Assembly: GCF_946482605.1 (NCBI RefSeq)
Contig: NZ_CAMLSE010000032.1
Location: 28,477 to 92,476 of the forward strand
Origin: an uncultured Dyadobacter sp.
GTDB taxonomy: Bacteria > Bacteroidota > Bacteroidia > Cytophagales > Spirosomataceae
Length of the DNA stretch: 64,000 nt
Direction: 5' to 3'
In this document: positions 1 through 8,135 of the stretch, piece after piece
Layout of the letters: each line of letters begins with the position of its first letter
How positions within the stretch are numbered: position 1 is the first letter of the stretch
Made by a program: the position numbers and the translations under genes
The notes under the pieces: generated by a model
Seen by the model: only the letters and a program-made list of their open reading frames with translations
What the model was told of the DNA's origin: nothing
Databases searched by the model: none

Positions 1-169
1 CGATTCGAAGCTCTGATAATGGGATAGCCTCGCCACAGAAGTCAATAGCAAGAAGATCTGAATTAATAATGTTGGTTTCTTTCAGTTCCTTCTTTTCCAC
101 CTCCACCTCGCTCACCGGGGATTTCCCAAATATTGCGATTGAGAAGGCCATAAAGATAAGTCTAATCAT
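1..169 (-). CDS. Secreted protein, N-terminus only; possible lytic transglycosylase
   Basis: A reading frame begins with ATG at 169 and runs off the left edge without a stop, giving 56 residues. The N-terminus (MIRLIFMAFSIAIFGKS) looks like a short signal peptide and is followed by an acidic stretch (EVEVEKKELKE). The visible end, DFCGEAIPLSELRI, resembles the segment before the catalytic domain of Bacteroidota MltD-like lytic transglycosylases (typically F.GE.VPL). That product call is an inference from about 14 residues, since the catalytic domain lies outside the window. The frame and signal-like start are directly visible. Confidence 0.5.
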   Translation of the reverse strand, partial: MIRLIFMAFSIAIFGKSPVSEVEVEKKELKETNIINSDLLAIDFCGEAIPLSELRI

Positions 170-619
170 GCATGTTGTATTTCGTGAAACATCAATTTAG
201 GCATCTAGCCAGGGTGCAAAGATAACGGTATTGAATAAATAATATTTCAAAATTGATTAAAAAACTGATTAATAGGCAATTAGTAAAAGTAATTCTAGGA
301 CAAAAGAAAGAGCGTAGGATTTGGTGTATGAAACGTATAGGGAGCAGAAATCTCTGTTTAAGCGCAGGAAACAAAAATTATAGTTGGTAAAATCCGCTTT
401 GTACAAATTGGAAATTTTCAGTGATGATATGACTTTATTGAGAAAGATAAATTATTGATTTGAATTTTATGTTGATATTCAGATGGTTACAAAGTTGTGT
501 GGCCGTAATGTGTAGTATTATTTGGGTTTAAGTAACCGATTTTCTGCATTTCCCCTAAAAAGTGAGTCCGTTTGCTGCATTGAATGTATTAACTTGCATT
601 TTGGATATCTTTTCGAAAT
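170..619. other. Intergenic region, about 450 bases, no gene seen
   Basis: AT-rich spacer between the divergent partial gene on the left and moeA on the right. It should hold both promoters, but no clean TAnnTTTG element with a correctly placed TTTG was found for moeA. No convincing open frame, repeat or terminator hairpin was seen. Confidence 0.5.
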
Positions 620-1810
620 ATGGTCACTGTCAACGAGGCGAAAGAAAGAATTATTGCAAATGCATCCCCATTGCCGGGGACCCGGTGCGGTCTTGAGGCT
701 GCGTTGGGAAGCATATTGGCCGAGGACGTGATCGCACCGATCTCGCTACCGCCTTTCCGGCAATCGTCCATGGATGGTTACGCGATTTTGAGCGCGGATA
801 TATGCGAAAAGGACGTGGTGCTGAGGGTTACTGGGGAGTCGAGGGCGGGGCAGTCCGAACTGCCCGGGCTGCTGTCCGGAGAAGCCATCAGGATTTTTAC
901 CGGCGCACCGCTACCCGATGATGCGACTGCGGTAGTCATGCAGGAGAATACGTCCCGGGAAGGCGATGTATTGACTGTCCACGAATTTCCGGTTTCGGAG
1001 GGGAAAAATATCAGGCGTGTGGGCCAGCAGATCCGTGAAGGGGCTGTCGCATTACCTGCGGGGACACTCGTGTCGCCAGGAGCAATCGGTTTCCTGAAAG
1101 GGATGAATGTCAATGAGGTGACAATACGGACGAAACCCACGATCGGGTTATTGGTGACGGGCGATGAGTTGCTGCGGGCCGGCGACGAGTTGGTACCTGG
1201 TAAAATATATGAATCCAATTCCGCTATGCTTGCGGGTGCGCTACGCCGTGAGGGCATTCAGGATGTGGAGATCGGTTATAGCTCGGATGATCTTGCAAAT
1301 ACGGTCCAGGCACTTGATAACCTGTTGAAAAACCACGACGTTGTACTGGCGTCCGGCGGAATTTCCGTAGGCGATTATGACTTTGTCGGGGCCGCTCTGG
1401 AAGCGCTGGGTGCCGAAACCATATTTTACAAGGTAAGACAAAAGCCAGGTAAGCCTTTGTTGTTTGGAAAAAAAGAAGGAAAGCTCATTTTTGCCTTGCC
1501 CGGCAACCCGGCTTCATCACTGGTTTGCTATTACGAGTATGTGTTGCCTGCATTGCGCAGGATGACGGGATGGAGTGATCCTTTTGTAAAATCCCGTCGG
1601 ATGCCGATCCGGGGTGCATATGCATTTGACGGCGAACGGGACGAATTCCTGAAAGCAAAAATAGAGGGGGATGAGGTAGTGCCCCTGGATGGGCAGGAGT
1701 CTTTCGTGATAGGGTCATTTGCGGTGGCAGACGCATTGATTTATCTTCCAGTCGAACGCAGCAGGGTACAGGCGGGCGACGTCGTGGAAGTTCACATACT
1801 CCCGGTCTGA
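620..1810 (+). CDS. moeA: Molybdopterin molybdenumtransferase MoeA
   Basis: MoeA inserts molybdate into adenylylated molybdopterin in the last step of Moco synthesis, in the cytoplasm. At 396 residues it is a normal full-length MoeA. The N-terminal part (MVTVNEAKERI, then LAEDVIAPISLPPFRQSSMDGYAI) is the family start and domain, and the MogA-like domain has LLVTGDELL, SGGISVGDYDF and LPGNPASSLV, all characteristic. It leads a compact Moco operon, with moaD starting 53 bases downstream. The ATG at 620 gives the standard N-terminus, so no longer start is needed. Confidence 0.95.
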   Translation: MVTVNEAKERIIANASPLPGTRCGLEAALGSILAEDVIAPISLPPFRQSSMDGYAILSADICEKDVVLRVTGESRAGQSELPGLLSGEAIRIFTGAPLPDDATAVVMQENTSREGDVLTVHEFPVSEGKNIRRVGQQIREGAVALPAGTLVSPGAIGFLKGMNVNEVTIRTKPTIGLLVTGDELLRAGDELVPGKIYESNSAMLAGALRREGIQDVEIGYSSDDLANTVQALDNLLKNHDVVLASGGISVGDYDFVGAALEALGAETIFYKVRQKPGKPLLFGKKEGKLIFALPGNPASSLVCYYEYVLPALRRMTGWSDPFVKSRRMPIRGAYAFDGERDEFLKAKIEGDEVVPLDGQESFVIGSFAVADALIYLPVERSRVQAGDVVEVHILPV

Positions 1811-1863
1811 ACCTGCGGGAGGCAAATGGGGTTAACATAGCATATCAGGCCAAATTGCAACCA

Positions 1864-2103
1864 ATGAGCTTTCATGTTAAATATTTCGGAATGCTGGCGG
1901 AAATCGCGGGAGTGTCGGAAGAAGTATGGATGGCCGATCAGGCTTTGACGGTGGGTCATTTCCGGTCCCGGGTTGTGGAAAAGTATCCGGCTATGGGAGA
2001 TAAGAAATTCAAGATCGCCGTAAACCAGAAGATCTCGGAGGATTTTGTGCCCATTGAAATGCCTGCCGAAATCGCATTACTGCCGCCATTTGCAGGAGGA
2101 TAG
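1864..2103 (+). CDS. moaD: Molybdopterin synthase sulfur carrier subunit MoaD
   Basis: A small beta-grasp protein of 79 residues ending in the diagnostic Gly-Gly (LLPPFAGG), whose C-terminal glycine is thiocarboxylated to carry sulfur for the conversion of cPMP to molybdopterin. It works as a heterotetramer with MoaE, encoded directly downstream. A TTG at 1855 in the same frame would add three residues. The ATG at 1864 (MSFHVKYFG) matches the usual MoaD start better. Confidence 0.9.
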   Translation: MSFHVKYFGMLAEIAGVSEEVWMADQALTVGHFRSRVVEKYPAMGDKKFKIAVNQKISEDFVPIEMPAEIALLPPFAGG

Positions 2104-2125
2104 CAATACATTAAGAGAATTATAC

Positions 2126-2554
2126 GTGAAAAAGGTATTTGTACAAGGGCCGATCAGTCCTGATTTTGTTTCGAAGTCCATTGCGAGCCATCAGTCCAAA
2201 ACGGGTATTGGAGCGCATGCTATTTTTCTGGGCCAGATCCGCGCCGACGTTAAGGAAAGCGGTGCCGTGACGGGTATCGAGTATACCGCCTACGAGGAAA
2301 TGGCAGAAGAGGCGTTCCATGTGATCCGTGAGGCTGCATTCGCGAAATTTGAGCTGACCTGCATGCACATTTACCACAGCCTGGGCCTGGTCCCGACGGG
2401 TGAAATCAGTCTGTTTGTATTCGTGTCATCTCCGCACCGCAGAGCTGCATTTGAAGCATCAGAATATATTGTTGAGGAAATAAAAGCAAACGTACCCATC
2501 TTCGGCAAAGAACTAACAGGAGATGCCGGTCATGTTTGGAAGGAGAATAGGTAG
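2126..2554 (+). CDS. moaE: Molybdopterin synthase catalytic subunit MoaE
   Basis: MoaE transfers sulfur from thiocarboxylated MoaD to cyclic pyranopterin monophosphate. The frame shows the family blocks GAHAIFLGQIRADV, IEYTAYEEMAEEA, HSLGLVPTGEISLFVFVSSPHR and VPIFGKE, with the lysine of the last block in the usual catalytic place. The frame is open from an ATG at 2045, but that would overlap moaD by 59 bases. The GTG at 2126 gives VKKVFVQGPIS, a normal length of 142 residues and a 22-base gap to moaD, so it is preferred. The stop is followed within five bases by an inverted tandem-repeat element. Confidence 0.9.
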   Translation: MKKVFVQGPISPDFVSKSIASHQSKTGIGAHAIFLGQIRADVKESGAVTGIEYTAYEEMAEEAFHVIREAAFAKFELTCMHIYHSLGLVPTGEISLFVFVSSPHRRAAFEASEYIVEEIKANVPIFGKELTGDAGHVWKENR

Positions 2555-2558
2555 GAAG

Positions 2559-2757
2559 GTGAATGACTGAGTTTTGAATGAGTGAATAAGTGAATGAGTG
2601 AATGAATAGGTCAGATCCTGACTTAAAATTGTTTTGACTTATGACGATCAATGGCTCACTCACCTTCAGACGAATTCAATCATTCCCAGTTCCACTACGA
2701 CTCATGCATTGATCCATTCACTCATTCAAAATTCACTCATTCACTCATTCAAAATTG
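2559..2757. repeat. Inverted pair of octamer tandem arrays (element A)
   Basis: The left arm (2559-2610) is a run of degenerate 8-base units of the type GTGAATGA. The right arm (2714-2757) is the same unit on the opposite strand (CATTCACT), so the two can pair into a long hairpin around a core of about 100 bases. The element starts five bases after the moaE stop and ends three bases before the moaC-moaB start. A second member of the family lies at the right edge of the window (63822 onward). Confidence 0.85.
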
Positions 2758-2760
2758 TAA

Positions 2761-3669
2761 ATGGTTGACATTACGCATAAAACAAACACACTCCGGATTG
2801 CCACCGCGCAGGCTGTGGTTCAGGTAAGCAAGCAGGAGACTGTGGATGCGATCCTGAACCGGGCGGTGCCGAAAGGGGATGTGTTCGAAATGGCAAAGGC
2901 TGCCGGCTTTCTGGCGGTTAAGAAAACACCCGACTTATTGCCTGATTGTCATCCCATTCCGGTGGAATATACAGGAGTCCAATACCGGATTGAAGACCTG
3001 ACAATCGTGATCGAACTGACGGTCAAGACTATTTACAAAACTGGTGTGGAAGTGGAGGCTATGCATGGTGCTTCCGTAGTGGCATTGACGATGTATGATA
3101 TGTTGAAGCCGATCGACAAAGGGGTTGAAATCCGGAACATCAGGCTGCTGGAAAAGAAAGGGGGCAAAAGCGACCGCAAAGCTTCCCCGGAAGGGTTGAA
3201 GGTAGCAGTAGTGGTTTGCTCCGATAGTATTTCAAAAGGTATTGGCGAAGATAAATCGGGCAAAAAAATTGTTCAGAAATTAGAAGCATTCCGGCTGGAT
3301 GTGACTGATTACAGCATCATTGCGGACGACAAGGCGGGTATTCAGGCGAAGTTGCGTGCATTGCAGGAAGCCGGTTATAATATGACGTTGATCACAGGAG
3401 GTACGGGACTGTCGCCGCGTGACGTCACACCGGAAGCGGTGGCGGAGCTCCTGGACAGGGAAATTCCGGGGATCGCGGAAACAGCACGCCAGTATGGCCA
3501 GGAAAGGGTTCCGACATCGATGCTATCCAGGTCGGCGGCGGGTTTTATGGGCGAAATGCTTGTGATCACGATGCCTGGGAGCACGGGTGGTGTCACAGAA
3601 TATATCGATGCGCTTTTCCCGCATGTTTTGCATGTCTTTAATGTTTTAGAAGGAAAGAAACACGATTAG
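2761..3669 (+). CDS. moaCB: Bifunctional cyclic pyranopterin monophosphate synthase / MoaB fusion
   Basis: A 302-residue fusion. Residues about 1-150 are MoaC, which rearranges the MoaA product into cPMP: MVDITHKTNTLRIA, KKTPDLLPDCHPIP and VEVEAMHGASVVALTMYDM are MoaC signatures. Residues about 155-300 are a MoaB/MogA domain (VVVCSDSISKGIGEDKSG, LITGGTGLSPRDVTPEA, VITMPGSTGG), which adenylylates molybdopterin for MoeA. The linker is lysine-rich (KKGGKSDRKASPEG). Such MoaC-MoaB fusions are known in Bacteroidota. The ATG at 2761 sits directly after repeat element A, so its translation signals lie within or beside that element. Confidence 0.93.
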   Translation: MVDITHKTNTLRIATAQAVVQVSKQETVDAILNRAVPKGDVFEMAKAAGFLAVKKTPDLLPDCHPIPVEYTGVQYRIEDLTIVIELTVKTIYKTGVEVEAMHGASVVALTMYDMLKPIDKGVEIRNIRLLEKKGGKSDRKASPEGLKVAVVVCSDSISKGIGEDKSGKKIVQKLEAFRLDVTDYSIIADDKAGIQAKLRALQEAGYNMTLITGGTGLSPRDVTPEAVAELLDREIPGIAETARQYGQERVPTSMLSRSAAGFMGEMLVITMPGSTGGVTEYIDALFPHVLHVFNVLEGKKHD

Positions 3670-3679
3670 AAAGATACAA

Positions 3680-4672
3680 ATGGCACTGCCTATTTTAGAT
3701 ACATTCGGTCGCAAGCATACTTATCTGCGGATTTCGCTGACGGATAAGTGCAATCTTCGCTGTACCTATTGTATGCCACAGGAAGATATGCAGTTTATGC
3801 CCTCAAAATGGCTGATGCAGGCCGATGAGATTTCGCATCTGGCAGGATTGTTTGTGGAAATGGGTGTTGAAAAAATCAGGCTGACCGGTGGTGAGCCATT
3901 GGTTCGTAAAGATGCAGGCGAAATCATTTCCGATCTTGGAAAGCTCCCCGCTTCACTCACATTGACGACCAATGCCGTTTATATCGATCAATTTATTACG
4001 CAATTGAAGGCATCAGGGGTCAATTCCCTGAATGTCAGTTTGGACACACTCCGGGAAGAGCGGTTTCGTGCGATCACCAAGCGCGATCATTTTGGCAAAA
4101 CACTTGATCATATTCGTTTGCTGTTAAGCGAAGGGTTTGTTGTGAAGGTCAATATGGTGGTCATGCGGGGAACGAACGACGATGAAGTCAACGATTTCGT
4201 CAGGATGACCCTGGCAGAGCCGAACCTCCACGTACGGTTCATTGAATTTATGCCCTTCAAGGGGAACCAATGGGACATGTCTAAAATCGTTTCCTATGCT
4301 GATTTGCTGACGGCAATCGGCGGGGAATTTGAATTTCAACCCGTCGCCGGCGAGTTGCACGACACCGCCCGGCGATTCCAGGTACATGAGGGCTTGGGGA
4401 CTTTCGGGATCATCGGTACGGTGACCCACCCATTCTGCGAAGGCTGCAACCGGATCCGTCTGACAGCCGACGGAAAGCTCAAAAATTGCCTCTTCGACAC
4501 CTCGGAAGTCGACCTTCTCACGCCCTTGCGCAGAGGCGACGACGTTCGCCCGCTCATTTACGCGCATTTTCAGAAAAAACATTTCGCCCACGGCGGCCAC
4601 GCCAGCTTCTCCGAACAGCAGGCTAAATCGGAGTACGAGCAGAATCGGGAGATGATCGCGATTGGAGGCTAA
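3680..4672 (+). CDS. moaA: GTP 3',8-cyclase MoaA (radical SAM)
   Basis: MoaA carries out the first Moco step, S-adenosylmethionine-dependent cyclisation of GTP. The radical SAM cluster ligands are C24, C28 and C31 (CNLRCTYC). The second, C-terminal [4Fe-4S] site is C253, C256 and C270 (CEGCNRIRL and KNC). GGEP is present at 70-73 and the protein ends in Gly-Gly, which the family needs for activity. At 330 residues it is full length. It starts ten bases after the moaC-moaB stop, and its last four bases overlap the end of the convergent toxin gene. Confidence 0.95.
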   Translation: MALPILDTFGRKHTYLRISLTDKCNLRCTYCMPQEDMQFMPSKWLMQADEISHLAGLFVEMGVEKIRLTGGEPLVRKDAGEIISDLGKLPASLTLTTNAVYIDQFITQLKASGVNSLNVSLDTLREERFRAITKRDHFGKTLDHIRLLLSEGFVVKVNMVVMRGTNDDEVNDFVRMTLAEPNLHVRFIEFMPFKGNQWDMSKIVSYADLLTAIGGEFEFQPVAGELHDTARRFQVHEGLGTFGIIGTVTHPFCEGCNRIRLTADGKLKNCLFDTSEVDLLTPLRRGDDVRPLIYAHFQKKHFAHGGHASFSEQQAKSEYEQNREMIAIGG

Positions 4673-4980
4673 TCTTCAAATCCTTTCCAAAATTTCACAG
4701 GATCCCGGTATCGGCATAGTACTGCATGGACCTGAATAACACTTTCTTGTTGATCAACATTGAAGTGGATACTGTAAGGGAAAAAATCAACAAGAGCGAA
4801 CCGCACGTCTCCATACTTTAAAGCGTAAATCAACGGAGATTCTCTTATAAGCAATAGTTTGCCTTTTACTGATGCCCGGAACCTCAAACCCAGGCCTTTC
4901 TTTTGGTTTTCATAGTATTTAGGCGCCTCCACAATATCCCTGAAGGCCTCCGGATTGAATTTCAGCCTGTGTACAGCCAT
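4669..4980 (-). CDS. RelE/ParE-superfamily toxin
   Basis: A 103-residue protein with the ParE-like fold pattern: LKFNPEAFRDIVEAPKYYENQKKGLGLRF at the start, then LLLIRESPLIYALKYGDVRFALVDFFPYSIHFNV and a terminal VHAVLCRYRDP. ParE-family proteins poison gyrase, while RelE proteins cut mRNA on ribosomes, and the sequence alone does not decide which applies here. Its ATG overlaps the stop codon of the upstream antitoxin by one base (TAATG), typical of coupled toxin-antitoxin pairs. It converges on moaA with a four-base overlap. Confidence 0.75.
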   Translation of the reverse strand: MAVHRLKFNPEAFRDIVEAPKYYENQKKGLGLRFRASVKGKLLLIRESPLIYALKYGDVRFALVDFFPYSIHFNVDQQESVIQVHAVLCRYRDPVKFWKGFED

Positions 4981-5201
4981 TATTCTGCATCCAGCATTTT
5001 AAACACTTCGTTTTCGTCAATTAAAAGGTCCGGCTTATCCCGATATTTTTCTATACGCTGCTGAACTTCTGCAATATGCCAGTCCTGAACGATTTCCTCC
5101 TCGGTCTCTTTGATCAGTTCAATTGCACCTGACTTTTGCAAATCTTCGATCACCGAAGTTGCAAACTCTTTTTTGACCTTAATATGATAGGTAACAGACA
5201 T
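4980..5201 (-). CDS. Antitoxin of the RelE/ParE-type pair
   Basis: A 73-residue acidic and helical protein (MSVTYHIKVKKEFATSVIEDL, ending ENEVFKMLDAE) immediately upstream of the toxin, with its stop overlapping the toxin start. No clear ribbon-helix-helix or Phd fold is obvious, so the call rests on position, size and coupling. The frame stays open upstream to an ATG at 5297 and another at 5222. A TATATTTG -7 element at 5226-5233 would place the transcript start near 5219, favouring the ATG at 5201. Confidence 0.65.
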   Translation of the reverse strand: MSVTYHIKVKKEFATSVIEDLQKSGAIELIKETEEEIVQDWHIAEVQQRIEKYRDKPDLLIDENEVFKMLDAE

Positions 5202-5225
5202 GGTATACAAATGTTTTGGCATAAT

Positions 5226-5233
5226 CAAATATA
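5226..5233 (-). promoter_or_regulatory. Candidate -7 element for the toxin-antitoxin operon
   Basis: On the minus strand this reads TATATTTG, an exact match to the Bacteroidota -7 consensus TAnnTTTG. It lies about 25 bases upstream of the antitoxin ATG at 5201. No well-spaced -33 TTTG was found, so support is partial. Confidence 0.4.
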
Positions 5234-5428
5234 CAAAAATCGTAGCCGATCGGAGCGAGTACTTTCCCAATTGCCTGGTTGGATGATTCTGTGACATGAT
5301 CGCGATAGGCTAGCGCCGCTCAGCCTCATTTTGAGCCGTCCAAACTTTGTATGCAACAATGGCCTTATCGGTTACCTCATTGGCTTGAAATTATTTTCAA
5401 ATACCAATCAGTTAACCTTCATTAAGCC

Positions 5429-5845
5429 ATGAGTAACATCCTAAAAACCGCTGCCGCCGCTACCTTCGGATTACTTTTATTTGCTGCCAGTACCCAGGCA
5501 GACCCTATTGTCGAACCCAAAGCGGAATGTAAAAACAATACCTGCGAAAAGTTCCGCGTCGGAATGTACCGGGTTCGCAACACCATGTCGATGAACGTGA
5601 TGATGGAGAAAGAAAAGGGTGAGAAAGTGACGATCCGGTTGATGGACACCAAAGGAAACCTGCTGCACGAGGAATTTATTCCTAAATACCTCACTAAAGT
5701 AGGTCGCAAATTGAATTTCGACGAAATGAATGACGGCGTATATACGATCGAGATCTCGGACGATCATGAGAAGATCGTCAAAAACGTTTACCTGTCTACC
5801 AAGGAAGTACGGGAGGTGAACCGGACCTTAATGGGGGTGAATTAA
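5429..5845 (+). CDS. Small secreted beta-sandwich-like protein, function unknown
   Basis: A 138-residue protein with a clear signal peptide (MSNILKTAAAATFGLLLFAASTQA, cleavage before DPIV), so it is periplasmic or exported. Two cysteines, CKNNTC, sit just after the cleavage site. The second half (VTIRLMDTKGNLLHEEF, LNFDEMNDGVYTIEISD, KIVKNVYLS) has the strand pattern of the DUF3244/type IX sorting-domain-like Ig fold, but here it makes up the whole mature protein rather than a C-terminal tag. It stands alone and is followed by a strong terminator. The role is not known. Confidence 0.7.
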   Translation: MSNILKTAAAATFGLLLFAASTQADPIVEPKAECKNNTCEKFRVGMYRVRNTMSMNVMMEKEKGEKVTIRLMDTKGNLLHEEFIPKYLTKVGRKLNFDEMNDGVYTIEISDDHEKIVKNVYLSTKEVREVNRTLMGVN

Positions 5846-5864
5846 CCGGGCCAATACTTTGCCG

Positions 5865-5906
5865 GCGTTACAGGGTGCAGCCGCAGCATTCCTGTAACGC
5901 TTTTTT
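5865..5906 (+). terminator. Rho-independent terminator
   Basis: The stem GCGTTACAGG pairs with CCTGTAACGC around a 16-base loop and is followed by six T residues. It closes the gene ending at 5845 and abuts the end of the convergent GT87 gene at 5905. Confidence 0.85.
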
Positions 5907-7128
5907 ATTGCGCAATTTCCACCTCCGCCGGCCGCGGAAGCAGTTCCGTTGCGAGTAGATCGTAGATGATTTTACCCCAGATGATAATGCAAGGCACCGC
6001 TTTGATCACATAGGGCCAGAAAAAGTTGTCGCGGACGTATTTTGGAAATATATCCGTAGGCGACAGTGTCGTGAACACAAATGCCAACACTAGCAGGACA
6101 TAGTTCAATTTCGTAGGCGCCTGGAAATAATACCAAACTGCCACACCCGCAATCGCGATGATGAAGGTCGGAGATTCGGCACGGTGATTGAAAATGACGA
6201 CCCAAACCAGCACGGAAGCCAGCATCAATGCACGGAACACGAAGTTGCCGTATTGCTTGATCCGAAGCAGCGGCAGGCAGAACAGAATTACTCCTGCGAG
6301 GTTAACATAGGTTTTATTTACATTCAAAGAGAACCAGATTTTCAGCCAGCCAATGACGGATAAGCCGTCGGAAAAGTCACGGTCGGCCGCAAGCAGCTTC
6401 CACCAGGTTTTATAAAGAACCACAAACTGATTGGGGCTGACAACCAGAATCGGCAGCACAGTCAGCAAGATAACCCAGGCGGCCGTCGTGTAGGCGAGCT
6501 TGAGTTTGTTAGGATAGAGGAGATACAGCGCCAGCGCAACAATGCCGAACAATTTGATATAGATCGTGCACACGATGCACAGAGACGCAAGCCAGTATTT
6601 GTCCCTTTCCAGAAAGCCAAATGCGAACAATAGCAGGCCGGCGATCAATGCATTACTTTGTTCGTTCTGGGTAGCGGTAAGGAGCTCCACCAGCATGAAT
6701 GCGACCATAAGCCCCTTGGTTCGCAAATCGATCTTTGGAAGGAAATAAACCGAGAAAAAGAGTACCGCTACATTAATCAGGTTCCAGAAAAACAGGCCGA
6801 TAAATGTGGGCATTATCGAGAGAATGCCGAAAACCAGCGCAAATGCAGGGCTGTATTTGTACAGATCCCAATGCTCGTCGACATGCCATCTGTACAGGTT
6901 TTTACCTTCAATCAAATGAAAGAAAGACTGTTTGAAAATGACGTAGTTGTTGTAGGTGGTATAGAGTTGCGGCTGATTCGCGAACGTTTTGGGATGCGAG
7001 AATACGGATTGGAGCGTGGCAAATGCCGCAATACCCAAAACAATAAATAGCAGCGACTTCTTGCTGACTACAATGCGGTTAAAAGCGTTCATGAACTGAT
7101 TAATCCCTGGCGTTGATTTTTTTCTCAA
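5905..7128 (-). CDS. GT87-family (DUF2029) polyprenyl-phosphate-dependent mannosyltransferase-like membrane protein
   Basis: A 407-residue polytopic membrane protein with about ten hydrophobic segments. Between the first two lies the GT87 signature region GKNLYRWHVDEHWDLYKYSPAFAL, whose acidic residue (D in HVDEH) is the expected catalytic aspartate. GT87 enzymes use polyprenyl-phosphate sugars and transfer the sugar outside the cytoplasm. It lies 27 bases after an esterase and in the same direction as the exosortase gene pair, so envelope glycan or glycoprotein work is plausible, but the acceptor is unknown. Confidence 0.75.
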   Translation of the reverse strand: MRKKSTPGINQFMNAFNRIVVSKKSLLFIVLGIAAFATLQSVFSHPKTFANQPQLYTTYNNYVIFKQSFFHLIEGKNLYRWHVDEHWDLYKYSPAFALVFGILSIMPTFIGLFFWNLINVAVLFFSVYFLPKIDLRTKGLMVAFMLVELLTATQNEQSNALIAGLLLFAFGFLERDKYWLASLCIVCTIYIKLFGIVALALYLLYPNKLKLAYTTAAWVILLTVLPILVVSPNQFVVLYKTWWKLLAADRDFSDGLSVIGWLKIWFSLNVNKTYVNLAGVILFCLPLLRIKQYGNFVFRALMLASVLVWVVIFNHRAESPTFIIAIAGVAVWYYFQAPTKLNYVLLVLAFVFTTLSPTDIFPKYVRDNFFWPYVIKAVPCIIIWGKIIYDLLATELLPRPAEVEIAQ

Positions 7129-7155
7129 AACTAGGGATTAAATTATCCTCATACA

Positions 7156-8085
7156 TTAATTTTTCTGGTAGCCCGATGCTTTTAACCAGCCTTCCATGGC
7201 GGCAGGCCAGTTGGCGAGAGAGCCTTTTCCTTCGGTGCGCATGCCATAACCGTGTCCGCCTTTGGGATATAAATGCATTTCAGCGGGTATTTTTTTCTTT
7301 TTGAGTGCCAGGTAATATTCAATACTGTTCTCGACCGGCACGCCCGTATCGTCCATTGCATGCACGAGGAATGCCGGGGGCGTATGGTCCGAAACCTGCA
7401 ACTCGTTCGAATAGTATTTGATCAGTTCATCGGATTTCTCGGGTCCCAGCAGGTTGTCGCGTGAACCGCCGTGAGAGATAGCGGGCTGGAAGGAGATGAC
7501 CGGGTAAATGAGTATCGAGAAGTTTGGTTTGCCGTCGGGAGATGCCTTCGCACCCATATTGTGATGTGTGGAGAGCGTCGCGGCGAGGTGCCCACCTGCC
7601 GAAAAACCCATCACGCCGATTTTGTTGACGTCGATATGCCATTTGCCTGCATGCTGCCGGATCAGCTTCATGCCCTGCATAGCGTCCATCAATGGAACCT
7701 CATGCTGGTGTGTCATGGCTTTTTCGCTGGGCAGGCGGTATTTCAGTACGAATGCGGAAATGCCTCGCTCATTGAACCATTTGGCAAAATCACTGCCTTC
7801 ATGCGAAGCCGCCAGGATACCATATCCACCACCGGGGCAGATCATCACCGCCGCGCCGGTGGCTGTTTCTTTGGGGGCGATGTACGCTGTAATAGTTGGG
7901 ACGGTCACGCCGCTGATCCGCAGGATGCCCTGTGCATCGGTTACCGACTTTTCTTCGACGCTACTATTCTTGAAATTGGGTATTTTGCCGTCAGGCCAAA
8001 GGTTAATGGTTTCAGTTTGTGCCATAGATGGACTGGATAACGCGAGCAGGCTCAAAACGGTGAGGATACGTACTGTTTTTTTCAT
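7156..8085 (-). CDS. Secreted alpha/beta hydrolase, esterase/xylan-deacetylase-like
   Basis: A 309-residue protein with a signal peptide (MKKTVRILTVLSLLALSSPSMAQ). The oxyanion-hole region is VMICPGGGYG, the nucleophile elbow is MGFSAGGH (GxSxG serine), and a late acidic residue (HAMDDTGVP) and histidine (YPKGGHGYG) complete the triad. This pattern fits the BD-FAE/AXE-type carbohydrate esterases that remove acetyl or feruloyl groups. The frame extends upstream to 8154, but the ATG at 8085 gives the clean signal peptide. It lies 50 bases downstream of xrtN and may belong to the same transcript. Confidence 0.8.
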   Translation of the reverse strand: MKKTVRILTVLSLLALSSPSMAQTETINLWPDGKIPNFKNSSVEEKSVTDAQGILRISGVTVPTITAYIAPKETATGAAVMICPGGGYGILAASHEGSDFAKWFNERGISAFVLKYRLPSEKAMTHQHEVPLMDAMQGMKLIRQHAGKWHIDVNKIGVMGFSAGGHLAATLSTHHNMGAKASPDGKPNFSILIYPVISFQPAISHGGSRDNLLGPEKSDELIKYYSNELQVSDHTPPAFLVHAMDDTGVPVENSIEYYLALKKKKIPAEMHLYPKGGHGYGMRTEGKGSLANWPAAMEGWLKASGYQKN

Positions 8086-8135
8086 TGATTTTCCGATCTT
8101 TTCCTCGAAAAGACGCATTTGCCGGCAATATACCC

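Noticed and set aside
2045..2125. Longer MoaE start at 2045
   Set aside because: It would overlap moaD by 59 bases and add residues unlike any MoaE N-terminus; the GTG at 2126 fits the family.
2559..2757. CRISPR array interpretation of the short tandem repeats
   Set aside because: Units are 7-8 bases, directly adjacent without spacers and face each other in inverted arms; no cas genes are present.
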